Positions 56,595 to 64,000 of a DNA stretch of 64,000 nt are shown piece after piece. Both the position numbers and the translations under genes were made by a program. This stretch comes from Microbacterium jejuense (GTDB taxonomy: Bacteria; Actinomycetota; Actinomycetes; Actinomycetales; Microbacteriaceae). The notes under the pieces are model-generated. The model searched no databases and was not told where the DNA came from. It saw nothing but the letters and a program-made list of their open reading frames with translations. Within the stretch, counting starts at the first letter, position 1, and every line of letters starts with the position of its first letter. The stretch is taken from assembly GCF_019511665.1 (NCBI RefSeq), contig NZ_JAEUAW010000002.1, forward strand, positions 186,001 through 250,000, in the 5' to 3' direction.

Positions 56595-58232
56595 ATGTCA
56601 CTGCACCACAGCGCGCGCGGCCGCATCGGTCTCGCCATCGGGGCGTTCGGCGCCTCGGCCCTGCTCCTCGCCGGCTGCGCCGGCGGCGGCGGAGGCGGCA
56701 ACGATGACGGCGGCAACGCGTCGGGCGAGCCGCTGATCGTCGGCACGACCGACAAGGTGACCACGCTCGACCCGGCAGGCTCGTACGACAACGGCTCGCT
56801 CGCGGTCCAGACCCAGGTCTTCCCGTACCTGGTCAACACCGACTACAACAGCACCGAGGTGGTTCCCGACCTCGCAGAGTCGGCCGAGTTCACGTCGGAC
56901 ACCGAGTACACGGTGAAGCTCCCCGAGGGCCTCAAGTGGGCCAACGGCAACGACCTCACGTCGTCCGACGTGAAGTTCTCGTTCGACCGCAACCTCAAGA
57001 TCGCCGACCCCAACGGCGCGTCGAGCCTGCTCTACAACCTCGACAGCGTCGAGACGCCCGACGACACGACGGTCGTGTTCCACCTGAAGACGGCGAACGA
57101 CCAGGTCTTCCCGTTCATCCTGACCAGCTTCCCCGGTGCCATCGTCGACGACGAGGTCTTCTCGGCCGACGCGATCACGCCCGACCAGGACATCGTCGAC
57201 GCGAACGCGTTCGGCGGCCCGTACTCGATCACGTCATGGGACTTCAACAAGACGGTCGAGTTCACCCCGAACGAGAACTACCAGGGCCTCTTGGACGCGC
57301 CGGTCAACGACGGCGTGATCCTCAGCTACTTCGCCGAGTCGTCGAACCTCAAGCTCGCCGTCCAGGAGGGCGACGTCGACGTGGCGTACCGCAGCCTCTC
57401 GGCCACGGACGTCGACGACCTGAGCAAGAACGACAAGGTGCAGGTCGTCGACGGTCCCGGCGGCGAGATCCGCTACATCGTCTTCAACTTCAACACCCAG
57501 CCGTACGGCGCGACGACGGCTGAGGCCGACCCGGCCAAGGCGCTCGCGGTGCGCCAGGCGGTGGCCGACCTCGTCGACCGCCAGGCCATCTCGGAGCAGG
57601 TCTACAAGGGCACCTACACCCCGCTGTACTCCTATGTCCCCGAGGGCTTCGCCGGCGCGACCGACGCACTCAAGGGCCTCTACGGCGATGGCGAGGGCGG
57701 TCCCGACGTCGACAAGGCGAAGGCCACGCTCGAGGCCGCCGGGGTCACCACGCCGGTCGCCCTCAGCCTGCAGTACAGCCCCGACCACTACGGCCCGTCG
57801 TCGGGCGACGAGTACGCGCTCGTGAAGTCGCAGCTCGAAGAGAGCGGCCTGTTCACCGTCGACCTCAAGTCGACCGAGTGGGTGCAGTACTCGAAGGACC
57901 GCACCGCCGACGTCTACCCCGCGTACCAGCTCGGCTGGTTCCCGGACTACTCGGACGCCGACAACTACCTGACGCCGTTCTTCCTGACGGAGAACTTCCT
58001 GGGCAACCACTTCAGCGACGAGCAGACCGAGCAGATGATCCTCGACCAGGCGGTCAACCCCGACCCGGCTGCTCGCACCCAGGAGATCGAAGACATCCAG
58101 GCGCGCGTCGCCGAGCTGCTCTCGACCGTCCCGCTGCTGCAGGGCGCTCAGGTGGCCGTCGCGGGCACCGACGTCGACGGGGTCATCCTCGACGCGTCGT
58201 TCAAGTTCCGCTTCGCTCCGCTCACCAAGTAA
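56595..58232 (+). CDS. ABC transporter substrate-binding lipoprotein, peptide type
   Basis: 545 residues. Signal peptide with lipobox LLAGC (Cys28) followed by a Gly/Asp/Asn-rich linker, then a family-5 solute-binding fold (TTLDPAGSYDNGSLAVQTQV, DVKFSFDRNL, FGGPYSITSWD). It captures peptides or related solutes outside the cell for the permease encoded downstream. An in-frame ATG at 56574 is possible but AGCAGAGG precedes the ATG used. A hairpin after the stop may reduce expression of the following transporter genes. Confidence 0.92.
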   Translation: MSLHHSARGRIGLAIGAFGASALLLAGCAGGGGGGNDDGGNASGEPLIVGTTDKVTTLDPAGSYDNGSLAVQTQVFPYLVNTDYNSTEVVPDLAESAEFTSDTEYTVKLPEGLKWANGNDLTSSDVKFSFDRNLKIADPNGASSLLYNLDSVETPDDTTVVFHLKTANDQVFPFILTSFPGAIVDDEVFSADAITPDQDIVDANAFGGPYSITSWDFNKTVEFTPNENYQGLLDAPVNDGVILSYFAESSNLKLAVQEGDVDVAYRSLSATDVDDLSKNDKVQVVDGPGGEIRYIVFNFNTQPYGATTAEADPAKALAVRQAVADLVDRQAISEQVYKGTYTPLYSYVPEGFAGATDALKGLYGDGEGGPDVDKAKATLEAAGVTTPVALSLQYSPDHYGPSSGDEYALVKSQLEESGLFTVDLKSTEWVQYSKDRTADVYPAYQLGWFPDYSDADNYLTPFFLTENFLGNHFSDEQTEQMILDQAVNPDPAARTQEIEDIQARVAELLSTVPLLQGAQVAVAGTDVDGVILDASFKFRFAPLTK

Positions 58233-58245
58233 GAGACGGTGCTGA

Positions 58246-58280
58246 CGATGGGGCGGTCCGCTCGTCGGGCCGCCCCATCG
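58246..58280 (+). terminator. hairpin after the substrate-binding protein gene
   Basis: CGATGGGGCGG (58246-58256) pairs with CCGCCCCATCG (58270-58280), 11 bp, no T-run. It lies in the 95-bp gap before the permease gene, as often seen where the binding protein must outnumber the permease. Confidence 0.7.
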
Positions 58281-58327
58281 CCATGCATCCCGCCGTCTGC
58301 CGCACGACCCACAGTTAGGCCCCGCCC

Positions 58328-59416
58328 ATGACCAGCGACGTCGCTGCCGTCGAACAGCCTCCGCCGATGCTCGCCGCGCCCCGGACCAGATCCGGAGGGG
58401 GGATGCTGTGGCGCTACCTCCTCGTGCGCTTCCTGCTCATCTTCCCGACGGTGATCATCCTCGTGACCGTCGTGTTCTTCCTCATCCGGCTGACCGGTGA
58501 CCCGATCACCGCGGCCTTGGGCGGACGGCTGCCTCCGGATCAGCTGCAGGAGCGCATCCACGAGGCCGGGTTCGACCGCCCGATCATCGTCCAGTACTTC
58601 GAGTACCTGGGCCAGGTGTTCACGGGCAACTTCGGCACGACGCTCACCGACAACCAGCCGGTCACCGAGGTGCTGATCCGCTACGGCACCGCGACGCTCG
58701 AGCTCGCCGTGTACGCGCTGATCGTGGCGTTCATCGTGGGCATCCCGCTGGGCCTGGTCGCCGCTGCCAAGCGCGACAAGACGGCGGATGCCGGACTCCG
58801 GGTGAGCGCGATCCTGTTCTACGCGACGCCGGTGTTCTTCGCCGGCCTCGTCGCGAAGCTCATCTTCTCGGTGTGGCTCGGCTGGTTCCCGGTCAGCGGG
58901 CGCGCGAGCGTCCGCACCGAGCTGGCGCTCAACCGCGAGGGCGGTACGGGGCTCTACCTCATCGACGCGATCGCGACCGGCAACCCGGCATACGTGCAGG
59001 ACGTCATCCTCCACGCCGTCCTCCCCGCCGTGACGCTGGGTCTCGCCATCGGCGGCGTGTTCCTGCGCCTCGTGCGCACGAACGTCATCGGCACGCACAA
59101 CATGCCGTACATCGACGCGGCCCGCTCGCGCGGCGTCAGCGAATACCGGCTCGTGCGCAAGCACGCCTACAAGCCCGCGCTGATCCCGATCGTGACGGTG
59201 ATCGGACTCCAGGTGGCGATCCTGCTCTCGGGGGCGGTGCTCACCGAGACCACGTTCGAGTGGCAGGGCATCGGGTTCCAGCTCGCGAAATACCTGGGGT
59301 CGCGCGACTTCGTGGCGGTGCAGGGCATCGTCGCGATGATCGCCATCATCGTCGCCCTGACCAACTTCGTGGTCGATGTCATAGCGGCCTTCCTCGACCC
59401 GAGGGTGAGGTACTGA
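58328..59416 (+). CDS. dppB: ABC transporter permease, DppB type
   Basis: 362 residues with about six membrane helices; it begins with a short polar N terminus, then WRYLLVRFLLIFPTVIILVT typical of DppB/OppB. The EAA loop is seen as DAARSRGVSEYRLVRKHAYKPAL. It pairs with the next permease to form the membrane channel. It is 2 bp from dppC. Confidence 0.93.
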   Translation: MTSDVAAVEQPPPMLAAPRTRSGGGMLWRYLLVRFLLIFPTVIILVTVVFFLIRLTGDPITAALGGRLPPDQLQERIHEAGFDRPIIVQYFEYLGQVFTGNFGTTLTDNQPVTEVLIRYGTATLELAVYALIVAFIVGIPLGLVAAAKRDKTADAGLRVSAILFYATPVFFAGLVAKLIFSVWLGWFPVSGRASVRTELALNREGGTGLYLIDAIATGNPAYVQDVILHAVLPAVTLGLAIGGVFLRLVRTNVIGTHNMPYIDAARSRGVSEYRLVRKHAYKPALIPIVTVIGLQVAILLSGAVLTETTFEWQGIGFQLAKYLGSRDFVAVQGIVAMIAIIVALTNFVVDVIAAFLDPRVRY

Positions 59417-59417
59417 C

Positions 59418-60410
59418 ATGGCTCAGCGCAGACTCGTCGACCGTCTTCCGGTCGTCCACCAGCTGAAGCAGAGCGTCGGCCTTCAGCGCGGCATGCTCGT
59501 GGCCGGTCTGGCCCTCACCGGGCTGTTCATCGTCGTGGCGATCTTCGCCCCCTGGCTCGCCCCCTACAGCTACAACCAGCTGCGCGGGCCCGACGGGCTC
59601 TTCGGGGCACAGCAGCCACCGAGCCCTGAGCACCTGCTCGGCACCACCGTCGGCGGCTACGACGTGCTCTCGCGCACCATCTGGGGCGCGCAGACCGCGC
59701 TGTTCGTCATCGTGGTCGCGATCATCCTGTCGGTGTTCGCGGGCATCCTGCTGGGTCTTGTGTCGGGATACCTCGGCGGCTGGCTCGACCGCGTGCTCGT
59801 CGTCATCGCCGACGCGATCTACTCCTTCCCGTCCCTGCTGCTCGCCATCGTGGCGGCGATCGCCATCAGCGGAGGTCAGTCCGGCCTCGTGCCGGGCGTG
59901 ATGGCGGCCGCCATCGCGATCACCGTGGTCTTCATCCCGCAGTACTTCCGCGTCGTGCGCGCCGAGGTGGTGCGCGTGAAGGCCGAGGCCTTCGTGGAGT
60001 CGGCCAAGGTGATCGGCGCGTCCACGTGGCGCATCATGTTCCGCCACGTGCTGCGCAACTCCACGCGGTCGCTGCCGCTCATCATCACGCTCAACGCCTC
60101 CGAGGCGATCGCGACCCTGGCCGCGCTCGGCTTCCTCGGCTTCGGCATCGAGCCGACCGCCGCCGCCGAGTGGGGCTACGACCTCAAGGAGTCGATCGGC
60201 GACGTCTCGGCCGGCATCTGGTGGACGGCCATCCCGCCCGGCGTCGCGATCGTCGTCGCGATCCTCGGCGTGACGCTCATCGGCGAGAGCCTCAACGACC
60301 TCGCCGACCCGCGCCTGCGCGCCCGCCGGCGGTCGGCCAAGGCGACGCCGGCGGACGCCGTCGCCGCGACCCAGCCGGTGTCGCGCGAGTTCATGGGAGA
60401 GGTGGAGTGA
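59418..60410 (+). CDS. dppC: ABC transporter permease, DppC type
   Basis: 330 residues: an OppC_N segment (GMLVAGLALTGLFIVVAIFA PWLAP), then five membrane helices with the EAA loop ESAKVIGASTWRIMFRHVLRN. The stop overlaps the ATPase start (TGATGG), so it is coupled to it. Confidence 0.93.
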   Translation: MAQRRLVDRLPVVHQLKQSVGLQRGMLVAGLALTGLFIVVAIFAPWLAPYSYNQLRGPDGLFGAQQPPSPEHLLGTTVGGYDVLSRTIWGAQTALFVIVVAIILSVFAGILLGLVSGYLGGWLDRVLVVIADAIYSFPSLLLAIVAAIAISGGQSGLVPGVMAAAIAITVVFIPQYFRVVRAEVVRVKAEAFVESAKVIGASTWRIMFRHVLRNSTRSLPLIITLNASEAIATLAALGFLGFGIEPTAAAEWGYDLKESIGDVSAGIWWTAIPPGVAIVVAILGVTLIGESLNDLADPRLRARRRSAKATPADAVAATQPVSREFMGEVE

Positions 60411-62062
60411 TGGCTGCGGCATCCGATTCCCCCGCGGTCGACATCCGCGATCTCGACGTCACGTTCGTGACCGACGGCGGCGACGTGCACGCGGTGCGCG
60501 GCGTGACGCTCGACGTGCGCCGGGGCGAGGTGCTCGCGATCGTCGGCGAGTCCGGCTCGGGCAAGACCGTCACGTCGCGCACGATCATCGGACTGCTGCC
60601 GGAGACCGCGACGGTCGGCGGCGCGGTGCTGCTCGACGGGCTCGACATCGTCGGCCTCGACGCCGACGCGCTGCGCGAGATCCGCGGGTCGAAGGCGGCG
60701 ATGATCTTCCAGGAGCCGTCGACGGCGCTGAACCCCGTCTTCACGGTCGGGTGGCAGCTGGCCGAGGGGCTGCGGGCGCACGGCGGCTACACCAAGGCCC
60801 AGGCGAAGAAGCGCGCCGTCGAGATGCTGGCACGTGTCGGCATCCCGGCTCCTGAGAAGCGCGTCGACGACTACCCGCACCAGTTCTCGGGCGGGCAGAA
60901 GCAGCGCATCGTCATCGCGATGGCGCTGGCGCTCGATCCGACGGTCATCATCGCCGACGAGCCGACGACGGCCCTCGATGTCACGGTGCAGGCCGAGATC
61001 CTCGACCTGCTGCGCGACCTGCGCGACCAGTACGGCACGGCGATCGTGCTCATCACGCACAACATGGGCGTCGTCGCGGATCTCGCCGATCGGGTCGCGG
61101 TGATGCTCGAGGGCGAGGTCGTCGAGACCGCGCCGGTGGGGCGGCTGTTCGCCTCGCCACGGCACGAGTACACCAAGCGCCTGCTCGCCGCCGTGCCGCG
61201 CCTGGAGCTCGCCGACCGCACGCTGACCGCCGACGAGCAGTCCGCCGAGCCGGTCGTCGTTGCCGATCAGCTGATCATCGAGTACGCCGGCCGCTTCGGC
61301 CGACCCACGTTCCGTGCGATCGATCGGGTGGGGTTCGCGATCAGGCCCGGCGAAGTGCTGGGACTCGTCGGCGAGAGCGGCTCGGGCAAGACCACGATCG
61401 GTCGCGCGATCGCCGGGCTCACGCCGGTCGCCGGCGGATCGCTGCGGGTGCTCGGCGTCGAGATGAACGGGGTCGAGGAGCGGCAGTTCCGCCCGCGGCG
61501 CAAGGAGCTGGGCTTCGTCTTCCAGGATCCGGCCACGAGCTTCAACCCGCTGCTGACGATCGCGCAGAACGTGGCCGAGCCGCTCGTGGTGCACTCGGAT
61601 GCCGCCGATGCGAACGCCGCGCGCGACCGCGTGGACGAGCTGCTCGACGCGGTGCAGCTGGGCGGAGCGTTCGGCGACCGGTTCCCGCACGAGCTGTCGG
61701 GCGGCCAGCGCCAGCGCGCGTCGCTCGCCCGCGCCCTCGCCCTCGACCCGAAGCTGCTGATCGCCGACGAGCCCACGAGCGCCCTCGACGTGTCGGTGCA
61801 GGCGCGCGTGCTGGAGCTGTTCCGCGAGCTGCAGGAGCGCTTCGGGTTCGCGACGCTCTTCATCACGCACGACCTCGCCGTCGTCGACATGCTCGCGCAC
61901 CGCGTCGTCGTGCTGCACAAGGGCGTGATCGCCGAGGAGGGCCCGACCGCCCAGGTGCTCGGTGACCCGCAGGACGCCTACACGCGGCGCCTCCTCGCGT
62001 CGCTGCCGGTGCCCGACCCGACCGAGCAGGCCGCGCGCCGGGAGGCATGGCGCGCGAGCTGA
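60410..62062 (+). CDS. double ABC ATPase (DppD-DppF fusion) of the peptide importer
   Basis: 550 residues holding two complete ATPase domains. Domain 1: Walker A GESGSGKT (46-53), signature FSGGQKQR, Walker B VIIADEPTTALD. Domain 2: Walker A GESGSGKT (321-328), signature LSGGQRQR, Walker B LLIADEPTSALD. Each is followed by its own switch His (LITHN, FITHD). The two correspond to DppD/OppD and DppF/OppF, normally separate proteins. Only the C-terminal oligopeptide-transporter extension of domain 1 (SPRHEYTKRLLAAVP) is kept between them. It powers import with the upstream permeases. Confidence 0.93.
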   Translation: MAAASDSPAVDIRDLDVTFVTDGGDVHAVRGVTLDVRRGEVLAIVGESGSGKTVTSRTIIGLLPETATVGGAVLLDGLDIVGLDADALREIRGSKAAMIFQEPSTALNPVFTVGWQLAEGLRAHGGYTKAQAKKRAVEMLARVGIPAPEKRVDDYPHQFSGGQKQRIVIAMALALDPTVIIADEPTTALDVTVQAEILDLLRDLRDQYGTAIVLITHNMGVVADLADRVAVMLEGEVVETAPVGRLFASPRHEYTKRLLAAVPRLELADRTLTADEQSAEPVVVADQLIIEYAGRFGRPTFRAIDRVGFAIRPGEVLGLVGESGSGKTTIGRAIAGLTPVAGGSLRVLGVEMNGVEERQFRPRRKELGFVFQDPATSFNPLLTIAQNVAEPLVVHSDAADANAARDRVDELLDAVQLGGAFGDRFPHELSGGQRQRASLARALALDPKLLIADEPTSALDVSVQARVLELFRELQERFGFATLFITHDLAVVDMLAHRVVVLHKGVIAEEGPTAQVLGDPQDAYTRRLLASLPVPDPTEQAARREAWRAS

Positions 62063-62087
62063 CGGCGGGCTGCTCGTGCGGTCTGGG

Positions 62088-62253
62088 CGTTTCGTCTCGC
62101 TCGTTCCTCGCTCGCTCAACGGCCGGGACCCGACCCGGTCGTCGGGTGCTCGCTCAACGGCCGGGACCTGACCGGTCGCCGGGTGCTCGCTCAACGGTCG
62201 GGATCAGGCCCGGTCGTTGAGCGGAGGGCGCTCTGGCGCCCGCAGACGAAACG
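62088..62253. repeat. repeat cluster: type A, three partial units and a reversed type B
   Basis: Type A at 62088-62126; then partial units with GCTCGCTCAACGGYCGGGA at ~62148-62166 and ~62184-62203; then a reversed type B at 62211-62253 (GGTCGTTGAGCGGAGGGCGC ... CAGACGAAACG). It fills most of the gap between the ATPase and the GAF regulator. Confidence 0.8.
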
Positions 62254-62324
62254 TGGTCGTGCACGGGCGGCCGCGGCCGCGCCTACACTGGACGCACGCT
62301 CCACCGACGTCGATCGGAGCCGCC

Positions 62325-63665
62325 GTGCCATCGCCCTGGTCAGAACGCCATGAGGTGTCACCCGAGACCTCACGGCTGCTGATCGAGCGCGCCCACGAGG
62401 AGCTCGTGGCCGGCAACGCCGGCGACCAGCGGCTCGGCGACGTGCGCACGCTGGTGCGCGATTCGTGGCGGCGCTCGCTCGACAGTCTCGCCGGCGCCGA
62501 GGGGCTCCCTCCCCTCGACCTCACCGCCGACGAGCTCGAGGCCTATCGCCGGGCGCATCCCCTCGCCGCGGTCATCGACATGGTGCGCGGCCTGCTGCTG
62601 CCCGGCGATCCTGCGGAGTCGGGCGTCGCCGTGGCCGTCGGCGACGCGGCCGGACGACTGCTGTGGGTCGAGGGCGACCACAACGTGCGTCGCCTGACCG
62701 GCGACATGGGCTTCGTCGAGGGCGCGAACTGGTCCGAGAGAGCCGTGGGCACCGCCGCGCCAGGGACCGCGCTCGCGCTCGACCGCTCTGTGCAGATCCG
62801 CGGCGCCGAGCACTTCAACCGGCTCGTGCAGCCGTGGTCGTGCACCGCGGCTCCCGTCCACGACCCCGAGACGCGCGGCATCCTCGGCGTCATCGACGTC
62901 ACCGGAGGCGTCGAGGCGGTCACGCCGCAGGCTCAGCTACTGGTGGATGCCACGGCCCGGGCCATCGAAGGGGAGCTCCTGGTCGCCCGGCTCAAGGCCC
63001 GCGCCCAGCCCGCGAGCCCGGCACGGCGTGCACCGGCACGTCGTGCGGAGCGGACACGCGCGACTCTGCGGGTGCTGGGACGCGACCGGGCGCTGCTCGA
63101 GGTCGCCGGTGACGGGACCGAGACGGTGTCGGAGCTCGGCGGGCGGCACGCCGAGCTGCTGCTGATGCTCGCCGTCCACCGTCAGGGCGTCTCGGCCGAG
63201 CGTCTCGGCGGTCTCGTCTACGGCGAATCGTCCGGAGAGGCGGCATCCGTCACGCTCCGGGCCGAGATGGTGCGCCTGCGCCGAGCGCTCACGGCGGTGG
63301 CGCCGGCGCTCGTCCCGGAGTCGCGGCCGTACCGGCTGGGCGTCGAGCTCGAGACGGACGCGCACCAGGTGCTGTCACTCCTCGACCGAGGAGCCCACCG
63401 GGTCGCGCTCGCGGCGTACCGCGGCGACGTGCTGCCCGACTCGGTCGCGCCCGGCGTCGAGGAGTTCCGCGACACCGTGAGGACCGCGTTGCGCGAGGCG
63501 CTCATGGCCGAGGCATCCCTCGACGTCCTGCTGGCGTTCGCCGACACCGCAGCCGGCGCCGACGACCTCGAGCTGCTGCGCCTATGCCTGTCGATGCTGC
63601 CCGCCCGGTCGCCGCGACGGGCGGGCCTGGTGGCACGCATCGAGAAGCTCGAGGCCGAGGTCTGA
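62325..63665 (+). CDS. GAF-domain transcriptional regulator (AcoR-like sensor with C-terminal winged helix)
   Basis: 446 residues from the GTG at 62325, which has GGAG six nt upstream and a TACACT box at 62284-62289. A GAF domain covers ~85-215 (GVAVAVGDAAGRLLWVEGDH, EGANWSERAVGTAAPGTALA, RGILGVIDVTGG), like the sensor part of AcoR-type activators, but there is no sigma-54 AAA+ domain. The C-terminal ~200 residues carry a winged-helix-like part (AVHRQGVSAERLGGLVYGES). In actinobacteria such genes often control aldehyde dehydrogenase genes; none is visible before the window ends. Confidence 0.82.
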   Translation: MPSPWSERHEVSPETSRLLIERAHEELVAGNAGDQRLGDVRTLVRDSWRRSLDSLAGAEGLPPLDLTADELEAYRRAHPLAAVIDMVRGLLLPGDPAESGVAVAVGDAAGRLLWVEGDHNVRRLTGDMGFVEGANWSERAVGTAAPGTALALDRSVQIRGAEHFNRLVQPWSCTAAPVHDPETRGILGVIDVTGGVEAVTPQAQLLVDATARAIEGELLVARLKARAQPASPARRAPARRAERTRATLRVLGRDRALLEVAGDGTETVSELGGRHAELLLMLAVHRQGVSAERLGGLVYGESSGEAASVTLRAEMVRLRRALTAVAPALVPESRPYRLGVELETDAHQVLSLLDRGAHRVALAAYRGDVLPDSVAPGVEEFRDTVRTALREALMAEASLDVLLAFADTAAGADDLELLRLCLSMLPARSPRRAGLVARIEKLEAEV

Positions 63666-63726
63666 TCGCGGACCGGATGTGTCCGCAATGCGCGTCACGA
63701 TGGGTTCACCACAGAGAGGAACCCTC

Positions 63727-64000
63727 ATGCTCAACGGATTCGCCACCCAGAACGTCTACGCCGCCGACCTCGACGCCGCGGCAGCCTGGTACGCCGACGT
63801 GCTCGGGATCCAGCCCTACTTCCGGCGTCCGGGGTACGTCGAGTTCCGCGTCGGGCCGTACGAGCACGAGTTCGGCATCATCGACGCGGCCTACCGGCCG
63901 GATGCCGTGACCGCGCCGGGCGGGCCCATCCTGTACTGGCAGGTCGACGACGTCGAGGGGGTCAACGCGGCGCTCCTCGAACGGGGCGCGACGGAGTTCC
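63727..64000 (+). CDS. VOC-family (glyoxalase/bleomycin-resistance-like) protein, 3' end cut by the window
   Basis: The first 91 residues are visible: MLNGFATQNVYAADLDAAAA WYADVLGIQPYF ... YVEFRVGPYEHEFGIID ... GGPILYWQVDDVEGVNAALL. The paired beta-alpha-beta-beta-beta modules, WYADVLG motif and YWQVDD strand are those of the VOC superfamily. Metal ligands and substrate cannot be assigned from this fragment. A GAGAGGAA site precedes the ATG. It follows the GAF regulator by 61 bp on the same strand. Confidence 0.88.
   Translation, partial: MLNGFATQNVYAADLDAAAAWYADVLGIQPYFRRPGYVEFRVGPYEHEFGIIDAAYRPDAVTAPGGPILYWQVDDVEGVNAALLERGATEF

Noticed and set aside
55236-58232. 998-codon frame that appears to fuse sequence within cca to the peptide-binding lipoprotein
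   Set aside because: The first part is out of frame with cca. The real gene starts at 56595 with a signal peptide and lipobox.

Overview
This is about 64 kb of chromosome around the replication origin of a high-GC actinobacterium, most likely a Microbacterium-like member of the Microbacteriaceae. The evidence is gene order: fhaA-fhaB-pstP-ftsW/rodA-pbpA-pknA-pknB-trpG ... crgA ... ppi ... gyrA/gyrB-DUF721-recF-dnaN-oriC-dnaA, then rpmH-rnpA-yidD-yidC-jag-rsmG-parA-parB, trxA/trxB, murJ, a DUF6049 gene and cca. This is the classic actinobacterial origin neighbourhood. Family-level placement also rests on coding style (strong GC3 bias, GTG starts, leaderless promoters) and is an inference; no rRNA gene is present to fix it.

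Layout. 1-5.2 kb: short tandem repeats, an MprF-like lipid-modifying membrane protein, a cold-shock protein, a GntR regulator, a GNAT acetyltransferase, a PPOX flavoprotein and tRNA-Leu. 5.2-14.1 kb: the cell-wall growth and Ser/Thr-signalling operon. 14.1-23 kb: glutamine amidotransferase, sortase, CrgA, rhomboid, cyclophilin, several small enzymes and regulators, an MFS exporter, tRNA-Ala and tRNA-Ile, a VIT1-type transporter and a DUF3566 protein. 23-33 kb (minus strand): gyrA, gyrB, DUF721, recF, dnaN, the DnaA-box region taken as oriC, and dnaA. 33-36.4 kb (plus strand): rpmH to rsmG. 36.4-42.5 kb: a gene-free spacer carrying an array of ParB-binding parS sites, running into parA-parB. 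45-53 kb: an ECF42 sigma factor with its YCII/DGPF partner, thioredoxin and its reductase, murJ and the DUF6049 gene. 53-64 kb: a methyltransferase, the CCA-adding enzyme, a complete dipeptide/oligopeptide ABC importer with a fused double ATPase, a GAF-type regulator, and the start of a VOC-family gene.

The most striking element is the spacer between rsmG and parA. In about 5.9 kb there are eleven perfect 14-bp palindromes GTTTCACGTGAAAC plus one with a single central substitution, and no convincing gene. The last site lies at the 5' end of parA, where its internal GTG, preceded by a strong Shine-Dalgarno sequence, is the most plausible parA start codon. ParA itself carries about 220 extra acidic, Pro/Glu-rich residues before its ATPase core. 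Together these look like an extended bacterial centromere coupled to parAB expression.

Other genome-wide habits visible here: at least ten genes with a TANNNT -10 box 5-7 nt before the start codon (leaderless mRNAs); an interspersed repeat family with ends CGTTTCGTC / CTCAACGACC found at five loci; extragenic hairpins built on GGATGCCG/CGGCATCC; a DnaA-box pair with a perfect 20-bp palindrome in a convergent intergenic region 15 kb from oriC; and a candidate ECF42 promoter in front of the YCII gene.
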